The notes under the pieces were generated by a model that worked only from the letters and a program-made list of their open reading frames with translations, did not search any database and had not been told where the DNA came from. This document shows, in pieces, positions 1 to 7,974 of a stretch of 64,000 nt of DNA (the stretch's first letter is position 1; each line of letters opens with the position of its first letter). The DNA is from JBGRQA01 sp041725895 (GTDB taxonomy: Bacteria > Bacteroidota > Bacteroidia > Bacteroidales > Marinifilaceae). Location: contig JBGRQA010000016.1 in assembly GCA_041725895.1 (NCBI GenBank), positions 62,001-126,000 on the forward strand. Reading direction: 5' to 3'. Made by a program: the position numbers and the translations under genes.

Positions 1-810
1 CCATTCCATGTAATTCCCGACACGAAACTTTCGGTTGCGGATATAGCCGGAATTTATCGTGATCACTACGAAGGAACTGAATTTGACCTGACTGCAGGTC
101 TTGCAGCCGGGCCTTGGGAAAATCCCACTCGCTACGAAAACAATCCCGACAAAGGGGATGCTTTCAAACTAAGTGTTTATACGCCACGCGGTGCCTGGGA
201 GCGTCCAATATCCATTTACAGATGCGGAATGTTCTGGATCAATCAGGCACGTAAAAGCCTTCCCGATGCAATCGGTGGTATTTCATGGATCGGATTGGAC
301 CGTCCGGCTGCCAATTGCTTAATGCCATTCTATGTTGGGATTAAAGAAATGCCCAAGACCATGGAAACCATGAACCTGGTAGATTTTAACTTTAAAAGTG
401 CCTGGTGGGCCTTTAACTATGTGGCAAACTATGCTACGCTCAAATATTCCTACATGATGGATGATATTGTGCAGGAACAGCAGAAACTTGAAAATTGGGC
501 CTATAAGGAAATAGAGAGGCAAACCGAAGAGTTTCGGAAAAATACCCCTGAAAACATTGATCGGGAAGCCTTAACTCATTTTTGTAAGAAAAATACCAGA
601 AAGGTTCGAAAAGCCTGGTGGAAACTGGCCAAACAACTTATCGTGAAATACAACGATGGTTGCATCACTACCGAAAGCGAGATTATGCAAAAAGTGAATT
701 ACCCTGAGTGGTGGCTTCGCGAGGTAGGGTATTACGAAGGCCCCACCTCCTACGAAAAGAAAAATGCTCAAACGCTCTTTTTCGAGAAAAAGGAACTGAT
801 CAAAAATTAG
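1..810 (+). CDS. C69-family dipeptidase, C-terminal part (cut by window start)
   Basis: The frame is open from base 1, so only the last ~269 residues of a secreted Ntn-hydrolase dipeptidase (peptidase family C69) are visible. The segment YEGTEFDLT near the left edge matches YEGTEFDMT in the complete C69 enzyme at 38197-39810, and the middle (ISWIGLDRPAANC) aligns with its VAWFSFDNPGQSP region. The N-terminal nucleophile Cys and signal peptide lie outside the window. Family members release dipeptides from peptides, usually outside the cytoplasm. The two copies in this window are diverged paralogues, not a recent duplication. A perfect hairpin (821-866) follows 11 bp after the stop. The family call is fairly certain and the substrate is unknown. 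Confidence 0.88.
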   Translation, partial: PFHVIPDTKLSVADIAGIYRDHYEGTEFDLTAGLAAGPWENPTRYENNPDKGDAFKLSVYTPRGAWERPISIYRCGMFWINQARKSLPDAIGGISWIGLDRPAANCLMPFYVGIKEMPKTMETMNLVDFNFKSAWWAFNYVANYATLKYSYMMDDIVQEQQKLENWAYKEIERQTEEFRKNTPENIDREALTHFCKKNTRKVRKAWWKLAKQLIVKYNDGCITTESEIMQKVNYPEWWLREVGYYEGPTSYEKKNAQTLFFEKKELIKN

Positions 811-820
811 AAAATCAATT

Positions 821-866
821 TACCCTGGAGGCTTTTCTCCCTCTATGGAGAAAAGCCTCCAGGGTA
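821..866 (+). terminator. Perfect 20-bp hairpin after the C69 gene
   Basis: Arms 821-840 and 847-866 are exact reverse complements (20 bp) around a 6-nt loop. There is no T tract on either side, so it may be an mRNA-stabilising or REP-like palindrome rather than a classical intrinsic terminator. Position just after the stop supports a 3'-end role. Confidence 0.7.
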
Positions 867-957
867 ACACAATTCTAACACAAAGATATAGCACTCTCGG
901 TCAGCAAGACCCAAAGAGAGCATTTCACATTGTTACAAACCTATAACACAAAATATC

Positions 958-2415
958 ATGTTATCAAAAAGCATTACACATACCAAAACCAAAAGAGGCA
1001 AGAATTTAGAGCAGAAGCTACAGGCTTCAACTATCAACAACAGACAAATGTCAGAGGAAAGAGATATCCCTAAAGAACATCTCGAAGAGAAAACAAGATC
1101 GCCACGGGAAGCCTATGAATTGGTCCATTCAGAAAGCTTTTTCGATGCCAATCCTCGTCTGAACATGGCTTCTTTTGTTACCACCTGGATGGAACCCGAG
1201 GCCGAGCGAATCATTCAGGAGAACCTTTCCAAAAATTTCATCGATAAGCCCATTTATCCAAGAGTCATTGATGTTCAGGATCGTTGCGTAACAATGATCG
1301 CAAACATGCTGCACGCGAGCCCAAACGACTTTCCCACCGGAACATCAACCATAGGCTCTTCGGAAGCCATTCATCTTGCCGGATTGGCCATGAAGTGGAA
1401 ATGGAAGAAGTTCTGGGAAAACAAGAATATGACCCCTCCAGGAAAACCACAGCTAATTATGGGCACCAATGTACAGGTTTGCTGGAAAAAATTCACCCGC
1501 TATTTTGAAGTAGAAGAAATTCTGGTAGATATTGACGACAACAATCGCATGGATCTTTCTCAGGTAAAGGAAAAGCTGAATGAATGCACCATAGGTGTGG
1601 TAGGCATTCTTGGCAACACCTACAGCGGTGAATTCGACGACATCAACCAATTGAATGATATAGTGGAGGAATACAATACGCAGCAAAACTCATGGAACAT
1701 TCCTATTCATGTGGATGCTGCAAGCGGTGGTTTCGTTGCTCCCTTTGCCGAAGAATTAAAACACATTGTATGGGATTTCCAACTAAACAATGTACGTTCC
1801 ATCAATCTATCGGGCCACAAGTATGGATTGGTTTACCCAGGATTGGGATGGGCCATCTGGAGAGATAAAAACGACATTGACAAAGATCTGATTTTTGAAA
1901 TCAGTTATCTGGGTGAATCACAGGAAGATTTCGGATTGAATTTCTCCCGGGGAGCTTCCAATGTTTATGCCCAATACTACAACTTCGTTCGCTTGGGAAT
2001 AACCGGATATTCACAGGTAATGAACCAATTGATGCACATCTATCATCAAATCAAAAATTACATTCCTGCTATAATCATTAATGAAGAGCAAGTTTTTGAC
2101 CTGGTAAGTCATGACAATGGTTTGCCATTGGTTTGTATCAAACTAAAACAGGAAACTAAATATGCACAGATTGAACACGAACCTCTTAAAACTATCGCCT
2201 ACAAGATGAAAGAAAGAGGCTGGGTGCTTCCCGTATATCCAATGGCAAAACCCAAGCAGAAGGAAACAGTAATGCGAATGGTAATTAAGGATGGCTTCAA
2301 CGAAGATATGGCTCAAAAGTTAATGGAAGATTTACAATGGGCCACCAAGGAGATTCTTACTCCCAAACATCACCAGGAAAAAGAATTACTATGCACCGAA
2401 GCCATGCATTGCTAA
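958..2415 (+). CDS. gadB: Glutamate decarboxylase (PLP-dependent, GadB type)
   Basis: Converts L-glutamate to GABA and CO2, consuming a proton; cytoplasmic. The 485-aa protein has the group II PLP decarboxylase pattern: TIGSSEA near residue 131, HVDAASGGF near 251 (the Asp contacts the PLP nitrogen), SGHKYGLVYPGLGW with the Schiff-base Lys at about 288, and FSRGAS further on. Length fits GadB (about 460-480 aa). An internal Met31 (1048) would give a 455-aa protein and cannot be excluded, because ribosome sites are weak here. In other bacteria gadB usually pairs with a glutamate/GABA antiporter for acid resistance; no antiporter is visible nearby, so its partner must be elsewhere or its role differs. 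Catalytic call is strong. Confidence 0.93.
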   Translation: MLSKSITHTKTKRGKNLEQKLQASTINNRQMSEERDIPKEHLEEKTRSPREAYELVHSESFFDANPRLNMASFVTTWMEPEAERIIQENLSKNFIDKPIYPRVIDVQDRCVTMIANMLHASPNDFPTGTSTIGSSEAIHLAGLAMKWKWKKFWENKNMTPPGKPQLIMGTNVQVCWKKFTRYFEVEEILVDIDDNNRMDLSQVKEKLNECTIGVVGILGNTYSGEFDDINQLNDIVEEYNTQQNSWNIPIHVDAASGGFVAPFAEELKHIVWDFQLNNVRSINLSGHKYGLVYPGLGWAIWRDKNDIDKDLIFEISYLGESQEDFGLNFSRGASNVYAQYYNFVRLGITGYSQVMNQLMHIYHQIKNYIPAIIINEEQVFDLVSHDNGLPLVCIKLKQETKYAQIEHEPLKTIAYKMKERGWVLPVYPMAKPKQKETVMRMVIKDGFNEDMAQKLMEDLQWATKEILTPKHHQEKELLCTEAMHC

Positions 2416-2487
2416 CGCCATCAATACACCTCATCCCCTTATTTGTTTTTATTAAGCTCAAAATATTTGAACCTAAAAAAAAGCAAG

Positions 2488-2808
2488 ATGACAAGAATGA
2501 ATGAAGCTAAAAAGCGTGATTTTGTATCACAAATCATCTCCCTACTAGAGGAAGAAAAAACCAACTTAACCGAGAATGGCTTTGATCCCACCAACCGGGT
2601 AAATGGTTTGAGAGAGAAAAAAAGTCAGTCTGATTCTGCTGAAATTGCGCAGCACGAGGCAGCCGCCAAGGCAAAGGAAGCTACAAAGCATTCCAACTTA
2701 TTACTTAAGGAGGCCTATACAGAAGCGTCCAACCTAGCCGATCTAATTTCAGGTATTCTAGGCAAAAACAATGAGTTGGTGAAAAGAATGCGAAAGTTTC
2801 GAAACTAA
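2488..2808 (+). CDS. Small helical protein of unknown function (106 aa)
   Basis: I chose the ATG at 2488; the frame opens earlier only through a TTG. The protein is almost entirely predicted helix: a charged N-terminus with LLEEEK, a GFDP turn near residue 28, an Ala/Glu/Lys-rich coiled-coil stretch (HEAAAKAKEATKHSN), and a basic tail ending RMRKFRN. There is no signal peptide or membrane segment, so it is likely cytosolic. I recall similar small proteins in Bacteroidetes but know no function. It is followed in the same direction by the 21-bp array at 2809-3018, which continues in its reading frame after the stop, and by the propeller gene at 3077. It may be a small relative of the helical N-termini seen at 26513 and 55546; that is inference. 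Confidence 0.7.
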   Translation: MTRMNEAKKRDFVSQIISLLEEEKTNLTENGFDPTNRVNGLREKKSQSDSAEIAQHEAAAKAKEATKHSNLLLKEAYTEASNLADLISGILGKNNELVKRMRKFRN

Positions 2809-3018
2809 ATCCCTAAGGGGAATGGAACCTGCCCCCAGGGGATCGTAACCATCCCCTGGGGGAACATCTCTATCCACTTGTCTTTTGGTTTGATCCCCTA
2901 GGGGTGAAGAACAAATAGCAAGGGGAACAAAGCCGTCCCCAAGGGGAACAACAAATGCCCCTTGGGGTGCAGCATTATCCCGTCAGGGAACAACTCTGTC
3001 CCCCTGGGAATAGTCAGT
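2809..3018 (+). repeat. 21-bp-period array of CCCC-NN-GGGG palindromes (10 units)
   Basis: Between the stop of the small helical gene and the propeller gene, GC palindromes of the type CCCCAAGGGG recur with centres near 2815, 2837, 2857, (one eroded), 2899, 2920, 2941, 2962, 2983 and 3004, a 21-bp period. Read in the frame of the upstream gene, the 210 bp form ten heptads of the type VPKGNNK, CPLGCSI, IPSGNNS, VPLGIVS. Two stop codons in the fifth heptad show it is not translated as a whole today. Period and in-frame heptads are directly visible; function is unknown. Confidence 0.85.
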
Positions 3019-3076
3019 AATCAATACCGGAATACCTTTATTAACACAAGTTTAATACTAACAATCAAAAAAAAAG

Positions 3077-4096
3077 ATGATGAAAAAAAACACTAATTTT
3101 TTAGCATTGCAAAACACCATAGCTGTTAACACCTATGGTGTAAGAGGTTTGAGCACTCAGAACCAAAAAAACAGCACATTAATTGCTTACGGAGTAAATG
3201 TTGGCAATAGCTCTCCCGGCAACAAACTGGTAGTTCACGATTTACAAAACAACCAGAATACTTTCACCAAAAACTTTTCTTCCTGGAATACCCAAATTCA
3301 CTATTTTGGTAATGGAGAATTAGCTGTAGCCAACAGCAATCAGCTAAACATCTTTGATCAGAAGCACAATCTCATTAAAGAAATTCCTAATGTTTATAAA
3401 TTTGCGGTACGCCCCTTCCATCAAATTTATCCAGCCAAATTCCTGGTTACTTTCTCCGGATCGTCCATCAAGATATTGGATGCATACAACAATTACAATG
3501 AAATACAGGAGCATAAGGTAACAAATCCACAATCGGGTCAAGATGCAACTGTTGCCATTTCAAACAACGAAAAATGGATTGCATTAACTGGTGGCTATGA
3601 AAAGAAAAACATCCAGATCTATAACACTCAATCTGGTTTCATTAAGGAAATCCATCTGGAAGAAGCAAATGGAACCTATTCTCCAGTCTTCTTTAACAAT
3701 GACAAATATCTGGCAATTGGCGGTGGCTACAACGACGGAAGAATATACATTATCCGCACCCAGGATTGGACTTTAGTGCATACTATCCAGGCTTTCGGAG
3801 ATTATGTATACACTATAAATTGCACTCCTGATGGAAAACACATAATGGCCGGAGGCTTCGACGGCACATTAAAATTCTATGAAACCATGGATTGGACTGA
3901 AGTTTCAAGTGAAAATATAGGACAAATCATTAGCGAAGGAGAATTCTCTGCCGATATGAAACACCTTTACATTGGAACAGAACCCACAAGTAACAATTCA
4001 AAAGTATTGGTTTACCAAGTTAACTGGCAAGCAATCGATCAGTTAAGAGACAAATCAATTAAAGAAGAAATGCACAAAGAAGCTATCAACGGATAG
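3077..4096 (+). CDS. WD40-like beta-propeller protein, cytosolic
   Basis: A 339-aa protein built from repeated blades. Visible repeats end in IKILDAYNN, IQIYNTQ, IYIIRTQDW, LKFYETMDW and VLVYQVNW, with recurring DGKHIMAGGFDG- and SNNEKWIALTGG-type loops, i.e. six or seven WD40/YVTN-style blades. There is no signal peptide and no catalytic motif, so a protein-binding scaffold is the likely role. Starts with tandem ATGs at 3077/3080. It lies 268 bp after the small helical gene, with the 21-bp array between, and before the phosphoesterase, metacaspase and hydrolase genes on the same strand. Resembles the propeller part of the giant proteins at 44679 and 51349 in style, without clear residue-level similarity. 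Fold call is good and partner unknown. Confidence 0.82.
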   Translation: MMKKNTNFLALQNTIAVNTYGVRGLSTQNQKNSTLIAYGVNVGNSSPGNKLVVHDLQNNQNTFTKNFSSWNTQIHYFGNGELAVANSNQLNIFDQKHNLIKEIPNVYKFAVRPFHQIYPAKFLVTFSGSSIKILDAYNNYNEIQEHKVTNPQSGQDATVAISNNEKWIALTGGYEKKNIQIYNTQSGFIKEIHLEEANGTYSPVFFNNDKYLAIGGGYNDGRIYIIRTQDWTLVHTIQAFGDYVYTINCTPDGKHIMAGGFDGTLKFYETMDWTEVSSENIGQIISEGEFSADMKHLYIGTEPTSNNSKVLVYQVNWQAIDQLRDKSIKEEMHKEAING

Positions 4097-4200
4097 CCCT
4101 TTTTCTTCAGATGAACAGGGATTATTTTGGACACAGAAGTGCAACGACATCAACTTCTTATGAATCTTCCAAAAGAATCCTCTACAAATACTTTGCACCT

Positions 4201-4249
4201 TTCTTCATCAGCCCTGAGCCTTACTATAAGATTTGGAGCTGATGAAGAA
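4201..4249. repeat. 12-bp inverted repeat before the phosphoesterase gene
   Basis: ttcttcatcagc (4201-4212) and gctgatgaagaa (4238-4249) are exact reverse complements separated by 25 nt, ending 49 bp before the start at 4299. Could be an RNA hairpin in the leader or a 3' structure of the propeller transcript. No T tract. Confidence 0.5.
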
Positions 4250-4298
4250 GGTTAACCAATTGAGTTCATCGAAATCAATTATCAACAGAAAGTAGTTT

Positions 4299-5420
4299 AT
4301 GAAAAAATTTTTATTGTTTGCAGTAGCAATACTTCTCGGACTAAACCTACTCCATGCCCAGTCCTTTAAATTTGCTGTTCTTTGCGATACAAGAAGTAAT
4401 GGACATGAAAATGGTAAAAACGGGGTAAATGTCTCGGCAGTAAAGGCTATCTGTCAACACTTAAAAGAACAGGGAGCTGTACTTGTACTGGCACCAGGGG
4501 ATTTCATTTGTGGAAACGTTAAATGGTACGAACCAACTCCTCCAGCCAACGCCACTCAATTCCAAAGTTTTTTGGAGGCAGCCGCATCACAGGGAATTGG
4601 TTTGCCGGGCAGCAATATGGAAATTCCTCTTTATCCGGTTCGCGGCAATCATGAATGCTATCAGCAAATTCTGCCTGGAGACAGCATTAAAGCAGCCTGG
4701 ATGAAGAGTATCGGATATACATTGCCTGCCAATGGCCCCAAAAATGAAATCGGATTTACCTATAGTTTTACTTACAACAACTCTTTGTTTCTGGGCGTAG
4801 ATGAATACATGCATGCCAGTTCCTCTCAGAAAAAAGGCATTGGCTTAAATCAGGCATGGGTAAATCGTGTACTGAAGAACAATCCAAAAGCGAAACATGT
4901 ATTTGTTTTTGGTCATACTCCGGCATTTGCGGCTCACCACAAAGATTGCCTGGGCGAACAACCTCTCCGACGAGATGTATTTCTGCGATCGATTTACCAA
5001 AGAGGTGGAATTTATTTTTGTGGTCACGACCATTTTTATGCCCGCGCTAAAGTTCCGGTATTTAAACCTGACAACTCAACCATAAAAGGTTATATACAGC
5101 AAGTTATCACTCCGAGCGGAGCTCCTTTTCTAACCGGCAATCGCAGCGATAACCACAAATGGGACGGAGAGTACCAAAACAAAATGGTTATCCCCGAAAC
5201 CTACATCGACAATGCAGTAGGCTATCAACTTGTGACTGTTGACAAAGATAAAGTTACGGTTCAGTTCATAGCCACCTATGATGCCTGCAGCTATACAAAA
5301 AACGGTTCCGGGGAATACACCTACACTTTCAATGACAATTGGGAAAACTGGAACTTTTCAATCATGGATCAATTTTCGCTCCAGAAAAAAAACAGATCGA
5401 GGCAGCTTGTTTCAAAGTAA
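4299..5420 (+). CDS. Secreted calcineurin-like metallophosphoesterase
   Basis: Hydrolyses phosphoester bonds with a two-metal centre; substrate unknown. The 373-aa protein starts with a clear Sec signal peptide (MKKFLLFAVAILLGLNLLHAQ), so it is exported. The metallophosphoesterase motifs appear in order: FAVLCDTRSNG (block I, with DTR in place of the usual D-x-H), APGDFICG (block II), RGNHE (block III), FVFGHTPAF and CGHDHFY (the two His blocks). Length and order fit the family. It precedes the metacaspase gene by 121 bp on the same strand; the metacaspase and next hydrolase have no signal peptide, so this enzyme works in a different compartment and may belong to the group only by position. 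Confidence 0.9.
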   Translation: MKKFLLFAVAILLGLNLLHAQSFKFAVLCDTRSNGHENGKNGVNVSAVKAICQHLKEQGAVLVLAPGDFICGNVKWYEPTPPANATQFQSFLEAAASQGIGLPGSNMEIPLYPVRGNHECYQQILPGDSIKAAWMKSIGYTLPANGPKNEIGFTYSFTYNNSLFLGVDEYMHASSSQKKGIGLNQAWVNRVLKNNPKAKHVFVFGHTPAFAAHHKDCLGEQPLRRDVFLRSIYQRGGIYFCGHDHFYARAKVPVFKPDNSTIKGYIQQVITPSGAPFLTGNRSDNHKWDGEYQNKMVIPETYIDNAVGYQLVTVDKDKVTVQFIATYDACSYTKNGSGEYTYTFNDNWENWNFSIMDQFSLQKKNRSRQLVSK

Positions 5421-5541
5421 AACCTTTCAGTAAACAATATCTCTTTCACTTTTTAACCAACACTTTTATACATCGGTGATTTATGCTTATCAAGTACAAT
5501 CACCAATTAACTAAAATTTCTAATTATTAAAATTAATTATC

Positions 5542-6390
5542 ATGAAAAGAAAAGCTTTATGTATCGGTATCAACAAATTTAAGAACTATGCAAGCGCTGC
5601 ACTCCAGGGTTGCGTTAACGACGCAAATATGATGTCCTCTATTCTGATGGATTATTACGGATTCCAGGCAGACGAAATTACTGTGCTAACCGACGAACAA
5701 GCTACCAAGCAAAACATCATGAATCATCTCACCCAGATGGTAGAGGGTGCAAAACAAGGCCAGTACAACCAATTGGTTTTCAGCCTATCCTCACACGGCA
5801 CTCAAGTAGTTGATCTTAATGGCGATGAGGAAGACGGCCTGGACGAAGCCTTCTGCCCTCACGATTTGGCTCAAAAAGGAAATGCCTGGGACCCAAACCA
5901 TATCATTATTGATGCTGAACTCTACAATTTGTTCACTCAATTGCCAAAAGAAGTACAATTGGAAGCATTTATGGATACCTGCCACAGTGGTACCGGCTTA
6001 AAATCCATCGATTTTCTACTGACCAGAAGACCTAGATTTATGCCACCTCCATCCTATGAGCATTTCCACAAAGCTGAGCGAGCTCTTCCCTATGCCAAAA
6101 ACAAAATTCAAAAGAATGAAAAGTTGAACAACCACATTTTATGGTCGGGTTGCAAAGCAAATCAAACCAGTGCTGATGCATTGATAAACAATAACTGGCA
6201 CGGGGCATTCACATACTATTTCAACCAGGAAATCCGGGCTAACAACGATGATCTCAACCGGGAACAACTGTTACGAAAAATAAGAACCCAACTGAGAAAC
6301 AATCATTACTCACAAGTTCCCCAACTGGATGAAAATGCAACCACAAGGAATAAAAAAATCAACAAGAAAGAAACTGTAGAAAATATTTAG
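5542..6390 (+). CDS. Metacaspase / caspase-fold cysteine protease (C14)
   Basis: A 282-aa protein with the caspase-hemoglobinase fold. The start MKRKALCIGINKFKN is the typical first strand, the catalytic His is in SLSSHGTQ (His85) and the nucleophile Cys in MDTCHSGT (Cys147), so the dyad is intact. LNGDEEDGLDEAFCPHD between them is the usual acidic segment of metacaspases, which cleave after Arg/Lys and are often Ca2+ dependent. There is no prodomain, signal peptide or C-terminal repeat. In bacteria such proteases often act in regulated cell-death or conflict systems, but also in ordinary processing. The hydrolase at 6394 begins 3 bp after the stop, so the two are surely co-transcribed and probably act together. 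Confidence 0.9.
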   Translation: MKRKALCIGINKFKNYASAALQGCVNDANMMSSILMDYYGFQADEITVLTDEQATKQNIMNHLTQMVEGAKQGQYNQLVFSLSSHGTQVVDLNGDEEDGLDEAFCPHDLAQKGNAWDPNHIIIDAELYNLFTQLPKEVQLEAFMDTCHSGTGLKSIDFLLTRRPRFMPPPSYEHFHKAERALPYAKNKIQKNEKLNNHILWSGCKANQTSADALINNNWHGAFTYYFNQEIRANNDDLNREQLLRKIRTQLRNNHYSQVPQLDENATTRNKKINKKETVENI

Positions 6391-6393
6391 TCC

Positions 6394-7884
6394 ATGGAAA
6401 AGAAAAGAATTGATTCGCACTGTCACGTGTTCAACAAAGACATTCTTACCAAAAGGATTCTTCTGCAGATTCTTTGTGATTTGGAAAGTATTGTTTTTGG
6501 AAGAAGAGAACGGGGCTTTTTTGATTTCCTGAAAAAGATCAAAGAAACAACCCAGCAAATTATCCGAATCACCAAATTCATTAAAATCGGTTTCAAGGAT
6601 AACAGTACCGAAGTTTATAAGGTATTGCAGGGGAAATACCTCGCTCTCGAAAAAGAAAAGTACATTGTTACTCCTCTTATGCTGGACATTGGCTACTGCT
6701 TTGCAGAACCTGACCAGGCTCAACGCTCCTTTCTGGATCAATACAATAATCAGGATCAAATACTAAATGATGAGATTCGCAAAATTCAGGAGGAACTGGA
6801 GACTTACGTAATGGATCTGGCCCAGCAGGCAAGCACTCAATACAGTACACGAAGTATCCATCTATTAAACAAGGAGGATAATGAAACGTACAAAGATCTG
6901 TTGGAAGCCGTAGATTACCTACTGGATGTACACAAGGAACTTAAAACGGCAACAGAACCTCTTCTTGAAGAACCTGATAACATTGAGAAGTTCAGAAGCA
7001 TTTTCAAAGATACCAGTAGCTTTGAAACTCAAATCACCCAAATGCTTCAACTCTCTGAAAACCCGGAATACAAAAATCTTGTATACCCCTTCTTCTCTGT
7101 AGATCCTCGCCGTCCCGACGCTTTGCAACTGGTTAAGCAGTATGTGGGTCCAAATAAAAAATTTGCCGGCGTAAAACTCTATTGTCCTCTGGGCTACTCC
7201 CCAACCGATCCGATCCTCTTCGGCTCTCCTGAGAATGAGGATTGTATTTACAAATATTGTCAGAATCACAACATCCCCATCACTGCACACTGTTCGGATG
7301 GTGGCTTTGCCACTTTTGCTCAAAAGGTAAAGATCACCGGTTACATCTACCTGGAAAATGAGCAAGGACAGGAAGAAGTGCAGTACGTAAAGGATCAAGT
7401 TATTGATTTCGGCAGTAGTGTTTTGGGATCAGACAACAAAGGTGCTGCTATTCAGAAGCGAGCACGAATTCTAAATCATCCCCTCATTTGGGAAAAAGTA
7501 TTCGAGAAGTACAACAACCTGACTTTGAATCTCGCTCATTTTGGCGGTGAAGATGCCAGAGGCGAATGGCGTCCTACCATCTACAGCATCATTCAAAATC
7601 CGGATTATCCGAATGCCTACACCGATCTTTCCTGTTTCTCCGATGAAGATCGATTGAAGGAAGTGAAAGAAGAATACTTCGATAAAAAACAGGAAGTAAA
7701 ATGTAAATTCCTGTACGGATCTGATTTCTACTTACTGGAACTGTTCGAAAATCGCTTCAGGGATTATCTCAATGACTTCAAGAAAGAGATCTTTAAACAA
7801 GATTTCGATCTGATTTCAATTGAAAACCCAAGGAACTTTATGGAATCCGTTTTTGAAGTACAAAAGGAAGCTACACTGGTTTAG
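6394..7884 (+). CDS. Amidohydrolase-like TIM-barrel metal hydrolase, metacaspase partner
   Basis: A 496-aa cytosolic protein. It begins with RIDSHCHVF (first metal His pair, H9/H11), later has PITAHCSDGG (barrel His), LNLAHFGGED (second His) and KFLYGSDFY (the C-terminal metal Asp), the order expected for amidohydrolase-2/TatD-like enzymes. Residues ~30-210 form a long predicted helical insertion that is not part of the minimal barrel. Substrate cannot be told from sequence. The gene follows the metacaspase with a 3-bp gap and ends in a strong terminator (7939-7970). Tight coupling of a metacaspase with this barrel is the best-supported operon in this section. Enzyme class fairly likely; activity unknown. 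Confidence 0.8.
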   Translation: MEKKRIDSHCHVFNKDILTKRILLQILCDLESIVFGRRERGFFDFLKKIKETTQQIIRITKFIKIGFKDNSTEVYKVLQGKYLALEKEKYIVTPLMLDIGYCFAEPDQAQRSFLDQYNNQDQILNDEIRKIQEELETYVMDLAQQASTQYSTRSIHLLNKEDNETYKDLLEAVDYLLDVHKELKTATEPLLEEPDNIEKFRSIFKDTSSFETQITQMLQLSENPEYKNLVYPFFSVDPRRPDALQLVKQYVGPNKKFAGVKLYCPLGYSPTDPILFGSPENEDCIYKYCQNHNIPITAHCSDGGFATFAQKVKITGYIYLENEQGQEEVQYVKDQVIDFGSSVLGSDNKGAAIQKRARILNHPLIWEKVFEKYNNLTLNLAHFGGEDARGEWRPTIYSIIQNPDYPNAYTDLSCFSDEDRLKEVKEEYFDKKQEVKCKFLYGSDFYLLELFENRFRDYLNDFKKEIFKQDFDLISIENPRNFMESVFEVQKEATLV

Positions 7885-7938
7885 ATGTATTCCCAATCAA
7901 TCATTGAATGGGAACATCCAAGACCAGAACCTCTACTC

Positions 7939-7970
7939 ACCCCTGAGTTACTCTTAACTCAGGGGTTTTG
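7939..7970 (+). terminator. Intrinsic terminator after the metacaspase-hydrolase operon
   Basis: Arms acccctgagtta (7939-7950) and taactcaggggt (7955-7966) pair perfectly, followed by TTTTG. It lies between the convergent hydrolase and dinB genes and may serve both. Confidence 0.85.
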
Positions 7971-7974
7971 AATT

